Origin: Alphaproteobacteria bacterium
GTDB taxonomy: Bacteria; Pseudomonadota; Alphaproteobacteria; Rickettsiales; SXRF01
Direction: 5' to 3'
Length of the DNA: 46,564 nt
Assembly: GCA_013288305.1 (NCBI GenBank)
Contig: JABDCD010000003.1
Location: forward strand, 11,466 to 58,029
A program made the translations under genes and the position numbers. The notes beneath the pieces are model-generated. The model was not told where the DNA came from, ran no database searches, and worked only from the letters and a program-made list of their open reading frames with translations. Positions 1 to 7,634 of the stretch are shown piece after piece. Position 1 is the stretch's first letter, and each line of letters starts with the position of its first letter.

Positions 1-1015
1 GTTGAAACCGCGCCGGATAGGTGACGTGCGCCTGCACGCGCGCCACGGAGATTTTGCCGCTTTCCAGCGGCTGGCGCAATGATTCGAGCACGACGCGCGG
101 GAACTCCGGCAATTCGTCCAAGAACAACACGCCGTGATGCGCCAGCGAAATTTCGCCGGGCACGGCGCGTTTGCCGCCGCCGACCATCGCCGCCATCGAC
201 GTCGAATGATGCGGGTCGCGGAACGGGCGGCGGTGGCTGAGTTTACCGCCTTCGAGCTTTCCGGCGATGGAGGCGACCATGCTGACTTCGAGAATCTCGC
301 GCGCGTCAAGCGGCGGCAGGATGCCGGGCAGGCATGAGGCAAGCATGGATTTTCCGGCGCCGGGCGGCCCGACCATCAACAGGTTGTGTCCGCCAGCGGC
401 GGCGACTTCCAAGGCGCGGCGCGCCGTATGCTGGCCGCGGATTTCGCGCATGTCGGTGAAGCGGGCGTTATCGCTTCGCGTTTCGCATACCGGCGGCGAC
501 AGCACTTGCGTGCCTTTGAAATGATTGATCAGCGCCAGGAGCGACGACGGCGCCAGCACATTCTCCAATCCCGACCACGCCGCCTCGCCGCCGCAGATTT
601 GCGGGCAGATCAGCCCCTTGTCTTCTGATGACGCATGTACCGCCGCCGGGAGAACGCCGGCCACCGGCAGCAGCCCGCCGTCGAGCGACAATTCGCCCAT
701 GGTGACATAGCCGTCGATTTCATCCTGCGGCAGCACGCCCATGCTGATAAGCAGGGCAATCGCGATCGGCAGGTCAAAATGGCTGCCTTCCTTGACAATA
801 TCGGCAGGCGAGAGGTTGACGATAATGCGCCGCGCCGGAAGCGACAGTCCCAGCGCATGGATGGCGGCGCGCACGCGTTCCTGTGATTCGCCGACCGCCT
901 TGTCCGGCAGCCCGACGATGATAAAGCGCGGCAGGCCGGAGACGGTCTGCACCTGCACATCGATGGGAATCACCTCGATGCCCTCGAAGGCGACGGTTGA
1001 AACGTGCGCTACCAT
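1..1015 (-). CDS. comM: YifB/ComM-family Mg-chelatase-like AAA+ ATPase (3' end outside window)
   Basis: About 338 N-terminal residues are visible; the C-terminus lies beyond base 1. The protein starts [15 protein letters not shown], with the N-terminal ChlI-like (Lon-protease-fold) domain first. A Mg-chelatase-type AAA+ core follows, with a Walker A GPPGAGKS near residue 214 and a Walker [12 protein letters not shown] near residue 297. The DPHHSTS segment between them is typical of YifB/ComM. Known members are hexameric helicases that promote branch migration during natural transformation; a transformation role here is inference. The ATG at 1015 overlaps the maf stop by 7 nt, so the two are probably translationally coupled. 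Confidence 0.93.
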   Translation of the reverse strand, partial: MVAHVSTVAFEGIEVIPIDVQVQTVSGLPRFIIVGLPDKAVGESQERVRAAIHALGLSLPARRIIVNLSPADIVKEGSHFDLPIAIALLISMGVLPQDEIDGYVTMGELSLDGGLLPVAGVLPAAVHASSEDKGLICPQICGGEAAWSGLENVLAPSSLLALINHFKGTQVLSPPVCETRSDNARFTDMREIRGQHTARRALEVAAAGGHNLLMVGPPGAGKSMLASCLPGILPPLDAREILEVSMVASIAGKLEGGKLSHRRPFRDPHHSTSMAAMVGGGKRAVPGEISLAHHGVLFLDELPEFPRVVLESLRQPLESGKISVARVQAHVTYPARFQ

Positions 1016-1569
1016 GCGAACCCCGAAACCTTAAGCAAATGCGCCGTCTCGGCCAGCGGCAGGCCGACGACGTTGGAATAGGAACCGCTTATCCACGGGA
1101 TAAAACTTTCGGCCAGCCCCTGAATGGCATAGCCTCCGGCCTTGCCGCGCCATTCACCCGATGCAATGTAACGGTCGATGGTTTTGTCATCGAGCCGGTT
1201 GAAGCGCACTGCCGTCATGACCACTCTGCTTTTTTTATTGACGCACACCGCCGTATAGACGCGGTGCCGCCGCCCGGAAAGCAGCTTCAGGCATTTTCTG
1301 GCCGTGGCTTCGTCTTCGGCTTTGGGGAGTATGCGCCGCCCGGCGGCTACCACCGTATCGGCGGCAAGTACGATGGCATCGGGATATTTTTTGGCAATCA
1401 CTGATGCCTTGGCCTCGGCCATACGCAGCGCATATTTATCGGGAAGCTCGGCCATGCGCGACGTTTCGTCGATGTCGGCGGAAATGGTTTGATCGGGAGC
1501 GATGCCGATCTGTTGCAATAACTGCAACCGGCGCGGCGAAGCGGAGGCGAGGATGAACTGGATTGCCAC
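1009..1569 (-). CDS. maf: Maf-family nucleoside triphosphate pyrophosphatase
   Basis: The protein of about 186 residues opens with [13 protein letters not shown], the Maf signature S-x-x-R, and continues with ADIDET, a KA segment and LAADTVV, the usual substrate and metal-binding motifs. Maf proteins hydrolyse non-canonical or pyrimidine NTPs to NMP and pyrophosphate in the cytoplasm. I chose the GTG at 1569 because it places the family core at the N-terminus and has GAGGAG upstream. An in-frame ATG at 1638 would add 23 residues encoded by a palindromic repeat and by the 3' end of infA, which looks artefactual. The gene lies between infA and comM and overlaps comM. Confidence 0.9.
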   Translation of the reverse strand: MAIQFILASASPRRLQLLQQIGIAPDQTISADIDETSRMAELPDKYALRMAEAKASVIAKKYPDAIVLAADTVVAAGRRILPKAEDEATARKCLKLLSGRRHRVYTAVCVNKKSRVVMTAVRFNRLDDKTIDRYIASGEWRGKAGGYAIQGLAESFIPWISGSYSNVVGLPLAETAHLLKVSGFAW

Positions 1570-1596
1570 GTCGCTTACGCTCCTCGCAATGACGGA
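1562..1596. repeat. Dispersed-type imperfect palindrome between infA and maf
   Basis: Read on the minus strand, the element runs from TCATTGCGAGGAGCG to CGACGTGGCAATCC. The ends (ATTGC/GCAAT) are complementary and the centre has a stem-like GC-rich core. Elements of this CATTGCGAGG...GCAATCCA type are dispersed in many bacterial genomes; that is recalled, not searched. It sits just downstream of the infA stop and supplies the maf start codon region. Confidence 0.6.
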
Positions 1597-1597
1597 A

Positions 1598-1816
1598 TTA
1601 TTTCTCGCGGAATTTGATGCGGCCTTTGGTGAGGTCATACGGCGTCATTTCGACGATCACCTTATCGCCGGCCAGCACGCGGATGCGGTTTTTGCGCATA
1701 CGCCCGGAGGTATGGGCGATAACGATGTGCCCGTTCTCCAGCTTGACGCGGAAGGTGGCGTTGGGCAGCAGTTCGGTCACCAGGCCGGGAAATTCGAGCA
1801 GTTCTTCTTTGGGCAT
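1598..1816 (-). CDS. infA: Translation initiation factor IF-1
   Basis: This is a complete 72-residue single OB-fold protein. The segments [35 protein letters not shown] and [10 protein letters not shown] are near-invariant in IF-1. It binds the 30S A site and helps IF-2 and IF-3 select the initiator tRNA. The length is exactly the usual 72 residues and the ATG lies just after the inverted repeat at 1825-1906. The order UPF0262, infA, maf is commonly seen in alphaproteobacteria. Confidence 0.98.
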   Translation of the reverse strand: MPKEELLEFPGLVTELLPNATFRVKLENGHIVIAHTSGRMRKNRIRVLAGDKVIVEMTPYDLTKGRIKFREK

Positions 1817-1824
1817 AGGCTAAA

Positions 1825-1906
1825 CAGTTGGCAGTTGGCAGTTAGCGGTTTAACACAAAATTACATTTAGCCAACCCTTATTTTGCTAACTGCCAACTGC
1901 CAACTG
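1825..1906. repeat. Inverted repeat built from CAGTTGG heptamers
   Basis: The left arm 1825-1846 consists of two CAGTTGG heptamers, then CAGTTAG and C. The right arm 1885-1906 is its exact 22-nt reverse complement, and the loop is 38 nt. Both arms also carry a neighbouring GCGGTT/AACCGC. It fills the gap between the UPF0262 stop (1914) and the infA start (1816). A transcript would form a long hairpin, but there is no U-tract, so I do not call it an intrinsic terminator. Confidence 0.9.
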
Positions 1907-1913
1907 CTAACCG

Positions 1914-2375
1914 CTATCTAATATGCAACACGCAAATCAGGGTAAACAGCCGCCGCGAGGTCGGGAAATCGACCGTGATGCGGCCTTTGAGGAGGGTTTG
2001 CAATTCCTCCGAGCCTTCGTTGTGGATGCCGCGCCGCCCCATGTCGATGGCTTCCAGCTTGTGCGATTTGGAGTCCTTGAGCGCCGCGTAATAGCTCTCG
2101 CAGATCATGAAATAATCGCGGATGACGCCGCGCAACGGCGCAATCGGCAGCACCGCCTTGGCTTTTTCGCCGGTGTCGGAAGCGATGTCGAAAATCAGCC
2201 TGCCCTCGGAGACGCTTAAGTGCAGCGTATACGGCCCGCCCTTCATGCAGTGCGGCTGGAAGCTGTTCTCATGCAGCAGGTCGGTGATGGCGACGGTTTT
2301 CTCATGCTCGGCTTCCATCGAGCGATGCCCAATGCTGCCTTCGTCGAGGGTGATGGCGATGATGCGGTTGGTCAT
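1914..2375 (-). CDS. UPF0262 family protein
   Basis: The 153-residue protein matches the UPF0262 family end to end: ITLDEGSIG near the N-terminus, GGPYTLHLS, APLRGVIRDYFMICESYY, AIDMGRRGIHNEGSE and a C-terminal RRLFTLICVLHIR. The family is nearly confined to alphaproteobacteria and has no established function. The start codon overlaps the hisD stop by 4 nt (ATGA), so it is co-translated with hisD. Length and termini are normal. Confidence 0.95.
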   Translation of the reverse strand: MTNRIIAITLDEGSIGHRSMEAEHEKTVAITDLLHENSFQPHCMKGGPYTLHLSVSEGRLIFDIASDTGEKAKAVLPIAPLRGVIRDYFMICESYYAALKDSKSHKLEAIDMGRRGIHNEGSEELQTLLKGRITVDFPTSRRLFTLICVLHIR

Positions 2376-3661
2376 GTGCGCCTAACCGTCACCGACAGCG
2401 CATGGGCCTCCAGCCCTTCGGTGGTGGCCAGCACTTCGGCGTATTGGCTGAGCTTGGCCAGCGATTCGGCCGTAGCGGCGATCAGCGAGGTACGTTTGAT
2501 AAAATCAAACACCGACAGGCCGGAGGAAAAGCGGGCGGTGCGCGACGTCGGCAGCACGTGCGACGGCCCCGCGACATAATCGCCGATGGCTTCGGGCGTG
2601 TGGCGTCCGAGGAAAATCGCCCCGGCATGGCGGATGTTGGGCAAGAGCGCATCGGGATTTTCGACGGCGAGTTCGACATGCTCCGGCGCGAGTTCATTCA
2701 CGAGTGCCGCGGCTTCCTGCCAATCTTGAATCAAAAAAATCGCGCCGTATTTTTCCCATGACGCCGCGGCAATCTCGCGGCGCGGCAGGGTAGCCAGAAT
2801 CTTTTTAATTTGCGCTTCCACCGCGTCGGCAAACTTGGCATCGTCGCAAATCAATACCGACTGCGCCATAACATCGTGCTCGGCCTGCGATAATAAATCG
2901 GCGGCGATCCAGGCCGGGTTATTTTTATTATCGGCGATGACCAGGATTTCCGAAGGACCGGCGATCATATCGATGCCAACGCGCCCGAACACCTGCCGCT
3001 TGGCCTCGGCGACATAGGCATTGCCGGGGCCGACGATTTTATCGACCGGCGCGACGGTTTTCGTGCCATAGGCCAGCGCTGCGATCGCCTGCGCGCCGCC
3101 GATTTTATAAATCTCCTCGATACCCGCCACATGCGCCGCCGCCAGCAGCGACGGATTCAATTTTCCATCCGGCGCCGGAACAACCATGACCAGGCGATCA
3201 ACGCCCGCCACCTTGGCCGGAATTGCATTCATCAATACCGAGCTGGGATATGCCGCCGTTCCGCCGGGAACATAGAGGCCAACGGCGTCTATCGCGTTCC
3301 AGCGATGGCCGAGGCGGACGCCCTGATCGTCGGTATAATCGAGATCGGCAGGCATCTGGCGCTGGCTATAATCGCGGATGCGCTTGGCGGCAAACTTCAA
3401 CGAGGTCATCAGTTCCGGCTGGCATAAACTCAAGGCATCGGCGATGTCGTGCGGCGTGACTTTGATATTTTCCGGCATCGCCCCGAAACGGTCGAACTGT
3501 TTGGTATAGGCCAACAGCGCCTTATCGCCCTCGGCGCGGATGCGGGCGATAATCTCCGCAACCATACCCGCGACCTGTTTTTCTTCGGACTCGCGCAAGC
3601 GCAGAAAATCCGCGAAGGCTTTGGCGAAATCCTTCTGCTTTGTGGTCAGTTTAATTGGCAT
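2372..3661 (-). CDS. hisD: Histidinol dehydrogenase
   Basis: This 429-residue protein is the usual HisD length. It has the conserved DQGVRLGHRW region, PGGTAAYPSSVLMN, GPGNAYVAEAKR, the zinc-site segments SQAEHD and APEHVEL, and GDYVAGPSHVLPTS. It catalyses the last two steps of histidine biosynthesis, histidinol to histidine, with two NAD+. A strong GAGGAGGGG Shine-Dalgarno lies 3 nt upstream of the ATG. It follows hisG after a 99-nt gap holding two hairpins and overlaps the UPF0262 gene downstream. Confidence 0.98.
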   Translation of the reverse strand: MPIKLTTKQKDFAKAFADFLRLRESEEKQVAGMVAEIIARIRAEGDKALLAYTKQFDRFGAMPENIKVTPHDIADALSLCQPELMTSLKFAAKRIRDYSQRQMPADLDYTDDQGVRLGHRWNAIDAVGLYVPGGTAAYPSSVLMNAIPAKVAGVDRLVMVVPAPDGKLNPSLLAAAHVAGIEEIYKIGGAQAIAALAYGTKTVAPVDKIVGPGNAYVAEAKRQVFGRVGIDMIAGPSEILVIADNKNNPAWIAADLLSQAEHDVMAQSVLICDDAKFADAVEAQIKKILATLPRREIAAASWEKYGAIFLIQDWQEAAALVNELAPEHVELAVENPDALLPNIRHAGAIFLGRHTPEAIGDYVAGPSHVLPTSRTARFSSGLSVFDFIKRTSLIAATAESLAKLSQYAEVLATTEGLEAHALSVTVRRT

Positions 3662-3678
3662 TACCCCTCCTCGCCATA

Positions 3679-3710
3679 ATCCTGCGGCGCATGAAGTGCG
3701 AGCGCAGGAT
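3679..3710. repeat. 32-nt hairpin (ATCCTGCG arms), hisG-hisD intergenic
   Basis: ATCCTGCG at 3679-3686 is matched by CGCAGGAT at 3703-3710, with an inner CGCA...TGCG stem. It shares the ATCCTG/CAGGAT terminal arms and exact length with the second hairpin 18 nt away. Confidence 0.85.
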
Positions 3711-3728
3711 CCTATACCATTGGCAGAG

Positions 3729-3760
3729 ATCCTGTGCAGCCGCTTCGCGTCTCACAGGAT
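3729..3760. repeat. 32-nt hairpin (ATCCTGTG arms), abutting the hisG stop
   Basis: ATCCTGTG at 3729-3736 is matched by CACAGGAT at 3753-3760, with an inner CGC-TTC-GCG stem. It begins directly after the hisG stop codon on the minus strand. With the 3679-3710 copy it forms a two-member REP/BIME-like array inside the his transcript. Confidence 0.85.
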
Positions 3761-4417
3761 TCATACAACCACCCCACGGAACCGTTCGATCAGTTCGCTG
3801 ATTTCGGCGCTGCGGGTTTTGAAGGCAGCGCGGTTGACGATCAGGCGCGACGATACCTCGGCAATGGTAGCCGCTTCGCGCAGGCCGTTAGCTCCCAGCG
3901 TGCGGCCGGTGGATACGAGGTCGACGATGCGCGTGGCCAGCCCCAGTTTGGGCGCCAGCTCCATCGCGCCGGAGAGCTTGATGCATTCGGCCTGGATGCC
4001 GCGCTCGGCGAAATATTTACGCGTCACGTTCGGATATTTGGTGGCGATGCGCAGGTGGCTGACGCGCGCGAGGTCTTCTTTTTCGGTCATGTCCTGCGGC
4101 TCGGCGATGCATAGGCGGCAGCGACCGATTTTCAGGTCGAGCGGCGTGTAGAGGTCGCCATAATCGAATTCCATCAATACGTCGCTGCCGCATACGCCGA
4201 TCTGCGCCGCGCCGAACGCCACGAACGTCGCCACGTCGAAGCTGCGCACGCGGATCAGGCTGATGGCGGAATCCTTGCAGGAAAATTGCAGCTGGCGCTC
4301 GCCGTCGTCGAAAAACGCCTGCTCCGGGTAAATACCGACGCGTTGCAGCAGCGGAGCGAGCTCTTCCTGAATGCGCCCCTTGGGCACGGCAATGGTGAGG
4401 GAATTATCGGTCTTCAC
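3761..4417 (-). CDS. hisG: ATP phosphoribosyltransferase, short form
   Basis: The 218-residue protein has the HisG core: LTIAVPKGRIQEE, IGVCGSDVLMEFD, RIATKYPNVTRKYF and IVDLVSTGRTLGANGL. It catalyses the first committed step of histidine synthesis, ATP plus PRPP to phosphoribosyl-ATP. The length and lack of a C-terminal regulatory domain mark the short form, which needs the HisZ partner; no hisZ is visible here. The start is GTG at 4417, inside the 3' end of the toxin gene (14-nt overlap), so its expression may depend on translation of the toxin. Confidence 0.96.
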   Translation of the reverse strand: MKTDNSLTIAVPKGRIQEELAPLLQRVGIYPEQAFFDDGERQLQFSCKDSAISLIRVRSFDVATFVAFGAAQIGVCGSDVLMEFDYGDLYTPLDLKIGRCRLCIAEPQDMTEKEDLARVSHLRIATKYPNVTRKYFAERGIQAECIKLSGAMELAPKLGLATRIVDLVSTGRTLGANGLREAATIAEVSSRLIVNRAAFKTRSAEISELIERFRGVVV

Positions 4418-4688
4418 GGGAATGCCATGCGCGCAGGATGATAACGGTGTCTTCTTCTACAATATAGCGTAAAATATAGGCATTTCTTCCAAATGCAATC
4501 GCAAGTTCGCGCCGCCCCGTGCCATCTTCCAGCGCCCTACCCATGTAAGGAAAATCTATCAACTGCTCACTTGCGTCATAAATTCGGATGATGGCGCGAT
4601 CGGCAAGGTGGAGATCAACGGGGGATAGAAAATCATGAAAACGCCGTAAATCGCTCTCCGCTTCCGAAAGCCAGATAATTTGGCGCAT
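4404..4688 (-). CDS. RelE/ParE-family toxin
   Basis: This 94-residue basic protein has the RelE/ParE plan: an N-terminal IIWLSEAESDLRRF helix, IDFPYMGRALEDGTGRRELAIAFGRNAYILRYIVEEDTVIILRAWHSRE, and the R...H-x-R-E end typical of ParE. Members inhibit gyrase or cleave ribosome-bound mRNA; which applies here is unknown. It overlaps the antitoxin by 1 nt (TAATG) and hisG by 14 nt. Its position inside a histidine/cell-wall gene run is unusual. Confidence 0.88.
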   Translation of the reverse strand: MRQIIWLSEAESDLRRFHDFLSPVDLHLADRAIIRIYDASEQLIDFPYMGRALEDGTGRRELAIAFGRNAYILRYIVEEDTVIILRAWHSREDR

Positions 4689-4945
4689 TATTCAGGGGAC
4701 CTTGCACGTAAGCCGTCCACCCATAGCTTCATTGCTTCATGGCTAACATGTTCCCCGGTTTCGCGATAGCGGCGAAGGCGCTGTTCATCCTCATGTTTTT
4801 CAATCTCATAGGCGTCACCCTTCGCCAAAAATTCCTCCGCCGCGCGCCGGAATAATTCCTGTTCATCGGTATGGTAACGCTCGCTTGCCGCCACCATCCG
4901 GGCATGTAAGCTGGCGTCCACGGGGATATGCACCTGATTTTCCAT
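4688..4945 (-). CDS. Antitoxin, ribbon-helix-helix ParD/CopG-like
   Basis: This is an 85-residue acidic protein. The N-terminal VHIPVDASLHARMVAAS fits a ribbon-helix-helix strand and helix. The C-terminal part, with YRETGEHVSHEAMKLWVDGL, is the toxin-binding tail commonly seen in ParD-type antitoxins. Antitoxin precedes toxin with a 1-nt overlap, the usual order. The roughly 50 nt upstream are AT-rich and could hold an autoregulated promoter, but I could not define the elements with confidence. Confidence 0.85.
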   Translation of the reverse strand: MENQVHIPVDASLHARMVAASERYHTDEQELFRRAAEEFLAKGDAYEIEKHEDEQRLRRYRETGEHVSHEAMKLWVDGLRARSPE

Positions 4946-4995
4946 AAAACTATCCTATAGCAATATCTTAGAAAATTCAATCGTAAAATAGACTG

Positions 4996-5721
4996 TTATT
5001 TTATGCCGCCTCGCCTTTCGGCAATGGTTTCCGTGGGTATCACCTCAGTTTCACGAAACTGCACGGGTTCGGGTATAAGCTTTTTTAACCTAGAATCGCT
5101 TTCTCTTAAAGCATTATAGGCTGCGGCCTGATTCTCAAGAGTAATATAATTGCTGCTACACATATGCAATTTAGCCGATTCAGAAGGCTGTGAGCTATAT
5201 AAGTGATTCGACAATGCCGATGGGTCGGAGATAATGGGAATGGTTCTCAAACGCCCATGATCATCTCTCAACGAAATCATCACTACGTCTTTCCAGAAAT
5301 GTTTCATATTCTCTATTTTTTTCGGCTGCCAACCAGCCAGCTGCATTTGCTCTAATAAAAATTCCTTGTCGCTTTCCGTAAGATTTTTATTTCCCGCCAG
5401 CAATACTTCAAGCTTCATGGTAGCTAGGGAAGACCGAGTAAATGTTTCATATCCACTAGCAAGAAAAAAAGGGAGATCATTCCTTCTGTTCTGTTCTTCA
5501 GAGCTTATCCTGAAAACGATTTTGTCATTATCTGTCGGCGCAACAAAAAATGCATTGGTTCCTTTTCCTACCCATTTAAAGTCGTGAAATCCTGCATTGG
5601 TGAGAGGTGCAGAAAGTGTTGTGACATAGCTGGGACAATCTTTTAAGAGTTCGAACGTTTCACAGAACGCATGTCCGCCTTTGGATTCTTCTTCGTCAAT
5701 CACATCCTGGATGGTTGCCAT
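4996..5721 (-). CDS. Hypothetical protein, coupled to murA
   Basis: I do not recognise this 241-residue protein. It has no signal peptide or membrane segment and looks soluble. An N-terminal part with WVGKGTNAFFVAP and KIVFRIS superficially resembles a glycine-rich loop and strand, but there is no kinase catalytic loop. The central part is rich in charged residues and ends in EPVQFRETEVIPTETIAERRGG. The ATG lies 1 nt after the murA stop, indicating translational coupling. The DNA is clearly AT-richer than murA and hisG, which suggests acquisition together with the toxin-antitoxin pair. Confidence 0.75.
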   Translation of the reverse strand: MATIQDVIDEEESKGGHAFCETFELLKDCPSYVTTLSAPLTNAGFHDFKWVGKGTNAFFVAPTDNDKIVFRISSEEQNRRNDLPFFLASGYETFTRSSLATMKLEVLLAGNKNLTESDKEFLLEQMQLAGWQPKKIENMKHFWKDVVMISLRDDHGRLRTIPIISDPSALSNHLYSSQPSESAKLHMCSSNYITLENQAAAYNALRESDSRLKKLIPEPVQFRETEVIPTETIAERRGGIK

Positions 5722-5722
5722 G

Positions 5723-7018
5723 TTACGCCGCCTCGACCTTTACCGATTGGCGCGAGGTAATGCGTTCGATATTGGCGCCGCAGCCGGCCAGTTTTTCTTC
5801 CAGGCGTTCGTAGCCGCGATCGAGGTGGTAGATGCGGTGGATGATGGTTTCGCCCTTGGCGGCCAGCGCGGCGATGACCAGCGATACCGAGGCGCGCAGA
5901 TCGGTCGCCATCACTTCGGCGCCGCGCAGTTCCGGCACGCCGCGGATCATCGCCGATGCGCCGTGCAGCACGATTTTCGTGCCCATGCGCATCAGCTCCG
6001 GCACGTGCATGTAGCGGTTCTCGAAAATGGTTTCGGTCACCATCGACGCGCCGTCGGCCAAACTTAAAAGCGCCATCATCTGCGCCTGCATGTCGGTGGG
6101 AAAGCCTGGGTAAGGCTGCGTCATGATGTCGGTGCCGCTGATACGCCCGTCGCGGCACACGCGCAGACCGCGCGGCGTTTCGCTGATCTCGACGCCGGCT
6201 TCGGCGAAGGCGGCGATGGTCGCCTGCATCAAATCGGCGCGCGCGCCCAATAATTCGACATCGCCGCCGGTGATGGCGGCGGCGGCGGCGAAGGTTCCGG
6301 TCTCGATGCGATCGGCGATCACGGCGTAATCGCAGCCGTGCAATGTGTCGACGCCGGTGACGCGGATTTCGCCGGTGCCGATGCCTTCGATGCGCGCGCC
6401 CATTTTTTGCAGGCAATGCGCCAGGTCGCACACTTCCGGCTCGCGCGCGGCGTTGCCGATGACGGTAACGCCTTCGGCGAGGCTGGCCGCCATGAGGAGG
6501 TTTTCCGTCGCGCCCACCGAGACTTTTTCGAACTGGATGGCAGCGCCTTTGAGCCTTCCCGCCACTTTGGCGTGAATGTAGCCGTCGCGCAAATCGATCT
6601 GCGCGCCCATGTCGGCCAGCGCTTTCAAGTGCATGTCGATCGGGCGTGCGCCGATGGCGCAGCCGCCCGGCAGCGATACTTTGGCGGCGCCGAAGCGCGC
6701 CAGGAGCGGCCCCAGCACCAGCACCGAGGCGCGCATGGTGCGCACCAGTTCGTAAGGCGCGGTGAGGTTATGGACATTGGCGGCGGCAAGCGACATCGAC
6801 CGTCCCTTCGCCTGCGGGGAGAAGGAAAGCGCCACGCCGTGCTGCGCCAGCAGGTTGGCCATGGTCACGATGTCGGCCAGGTACGGCATGTTGGAAAGAT
6901 GCAGCGTCTCATCCGTCAGCAGCGACGCGCACATCAGCGGCAGGGCGGCGTTCTTCGCCCCGCTGATGGGAATAGTTCCCTGAAGCGGCGCGCCGCCTAT
7001 GATGCGAATTTTGTCCAT
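5723..7018 (-). CDS. murA: UDP-N-acetylglucosamine 1-carboxyvinyltransferase
   Basis: A 431-residue MurA that transfers enolpyruvate from PEP to UDP-GlcNAc, the first committed step of peptidoglycan synthesis. It begins [27 protein letters not shown]. The PEP-binding and fosfomycin-target cysteine is present at about residue 120 in [23 protein letters not shown] and TIFENRYMH are also conserved. An upstream in-frame start at 7081 would add 21 residues unlike MurA, so I use the ATG at 7018. It is divergent from bamE. Confidence 0.97.
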   Translation of the reverse strand: MDKIRIIGGAPLQGTIPISGAKNAALPLMCASLLTDETLHLSNMPYLADIVTMANLLAQHGVALSFSPQAKGRSMSLAAANVHNLTAPYELVRTMRASVLVLGPLLARFGAAKVSLPGGCAIGARPIDMHLKALADMGAQIDLRDGYIHAKVAGRLKGAAIQFEKVSVGATENLLMAASLAEGVTVIGNAAREPEVCDLAHCLQKMGARIEGIGTGEIRVTGVDTLHGCDYAVIADRIETGTFAAAAAITGGDVELLGARADLMQATIAAFAEAGVEISETPRGLRVCRDGRISGTDIMTQPYPGFPTDMQAQMMALLSLADGASMVTETIFENRYMHVPELMRMGTKIVLHGASAMIRGVPELRGAEVMATDLRASVSLVIAALAAKGETIIHRIYHLDRGYERLEEKLAGCGANIERITSRQSVKVEAA

Positions 7019-7144
7019 ATGTAATCCTGACGTTTTTATAGGCAATACGCCAAAAATCAAAGGAAAAAGCGGGTTTTGCAACCCATTTGCCTTTGCCCTT
7101 GTTATGCGCTAACCTGACATCGTCTTTATCCATATGCAGGGTTT

Positions 7145-7633
7145 ATGAAGCGAATTCAGCTTATTACACTGTTTTCCGCCGCCATGCTCCTGGCGCTGTC
7201 GGCCTGTTCGCCCAAGGTGGCGACCGGGGGCTATGTCCATGACGGCGACATCAAGGACCAGGTTATCATCGGGCAGACCACGAAGGATCAGGTCAAGGAA
7301 AAGCTGGGCTCGCCGTCGGCGCAATCGAGTTTCGGCGATGAGGCGTGGTATTACATCACCGACCGCCACGAAACCGTCGCCTTCCTGAAACCCGAAACCG
7401 TGCAGGAAGACGTGGTGCGCATTGAGTTCGACATGGCCGGTGTGGTCAGCAAGGTCGAAACCTATAACAAGAATGACGGCAAAGAATTCGCCATCGCCAC
7501 GCAGACCACCCCGACCGAAGGCCATACGCTGGGCTTCTTCGAACAGATTCTGGGCAATATCGGCCGCTTCAACAAACCGGCTAATGCCAGCGATACGGTC
7601 GCCCCCGGCCGTAAACCGGGCAGTGGATATTGA
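7145..7633 (+). CDS. bamE: Outer membrane assembly lipoprotein BamE (SmpA/OmlA)
   Basis: The 162-residue lipoprotein has a signal peptide ending LALSAC with Cys21 as the lipidation site. A SmpA/OmlA fold follows: QVIIGQTTKDQVKEKLGSPS, then DEAWYYITDR and VVRIEFDMAGVVSKVETYN. BamE is a periplasm-facing outer membrane lipoprotein that stabilises the BAM complex inserting beta-barrel proteins. It is divergent from murA. Its stop is 1 nt from the next start, so it forms an operon with the HD-domain gene. Confidence 0.92.
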   Translation: MKRIQLITLFSAAMLLALSACSPKVATGGYVHDGDIKDQVIIGQTTKDQVKEKLGSPSAQSSFGDEAWYYITDRHETVAFLKPETVQEDVVRIEFDMAGVVSKVETYNKNDGKEFAIATQTTPTEGHTLGFFEQILGNIGRFNKPANASDTVAPGRKPGSGY

Positions 7634-7634
7634 T

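Noticed and set aside
1825-1906. Rho-independent terminator at the inverted repeat
   Set aside because: The stem is strong but no T-tract follows in either direction, and a 38-nt loop is atypical.
7422-7634. N-terminal extension of the HD-GYP-like gene
   Set aside because: It overlaps bamE in another frame; the ATG at 7635 gives a normal membrane-helix N-terminus.
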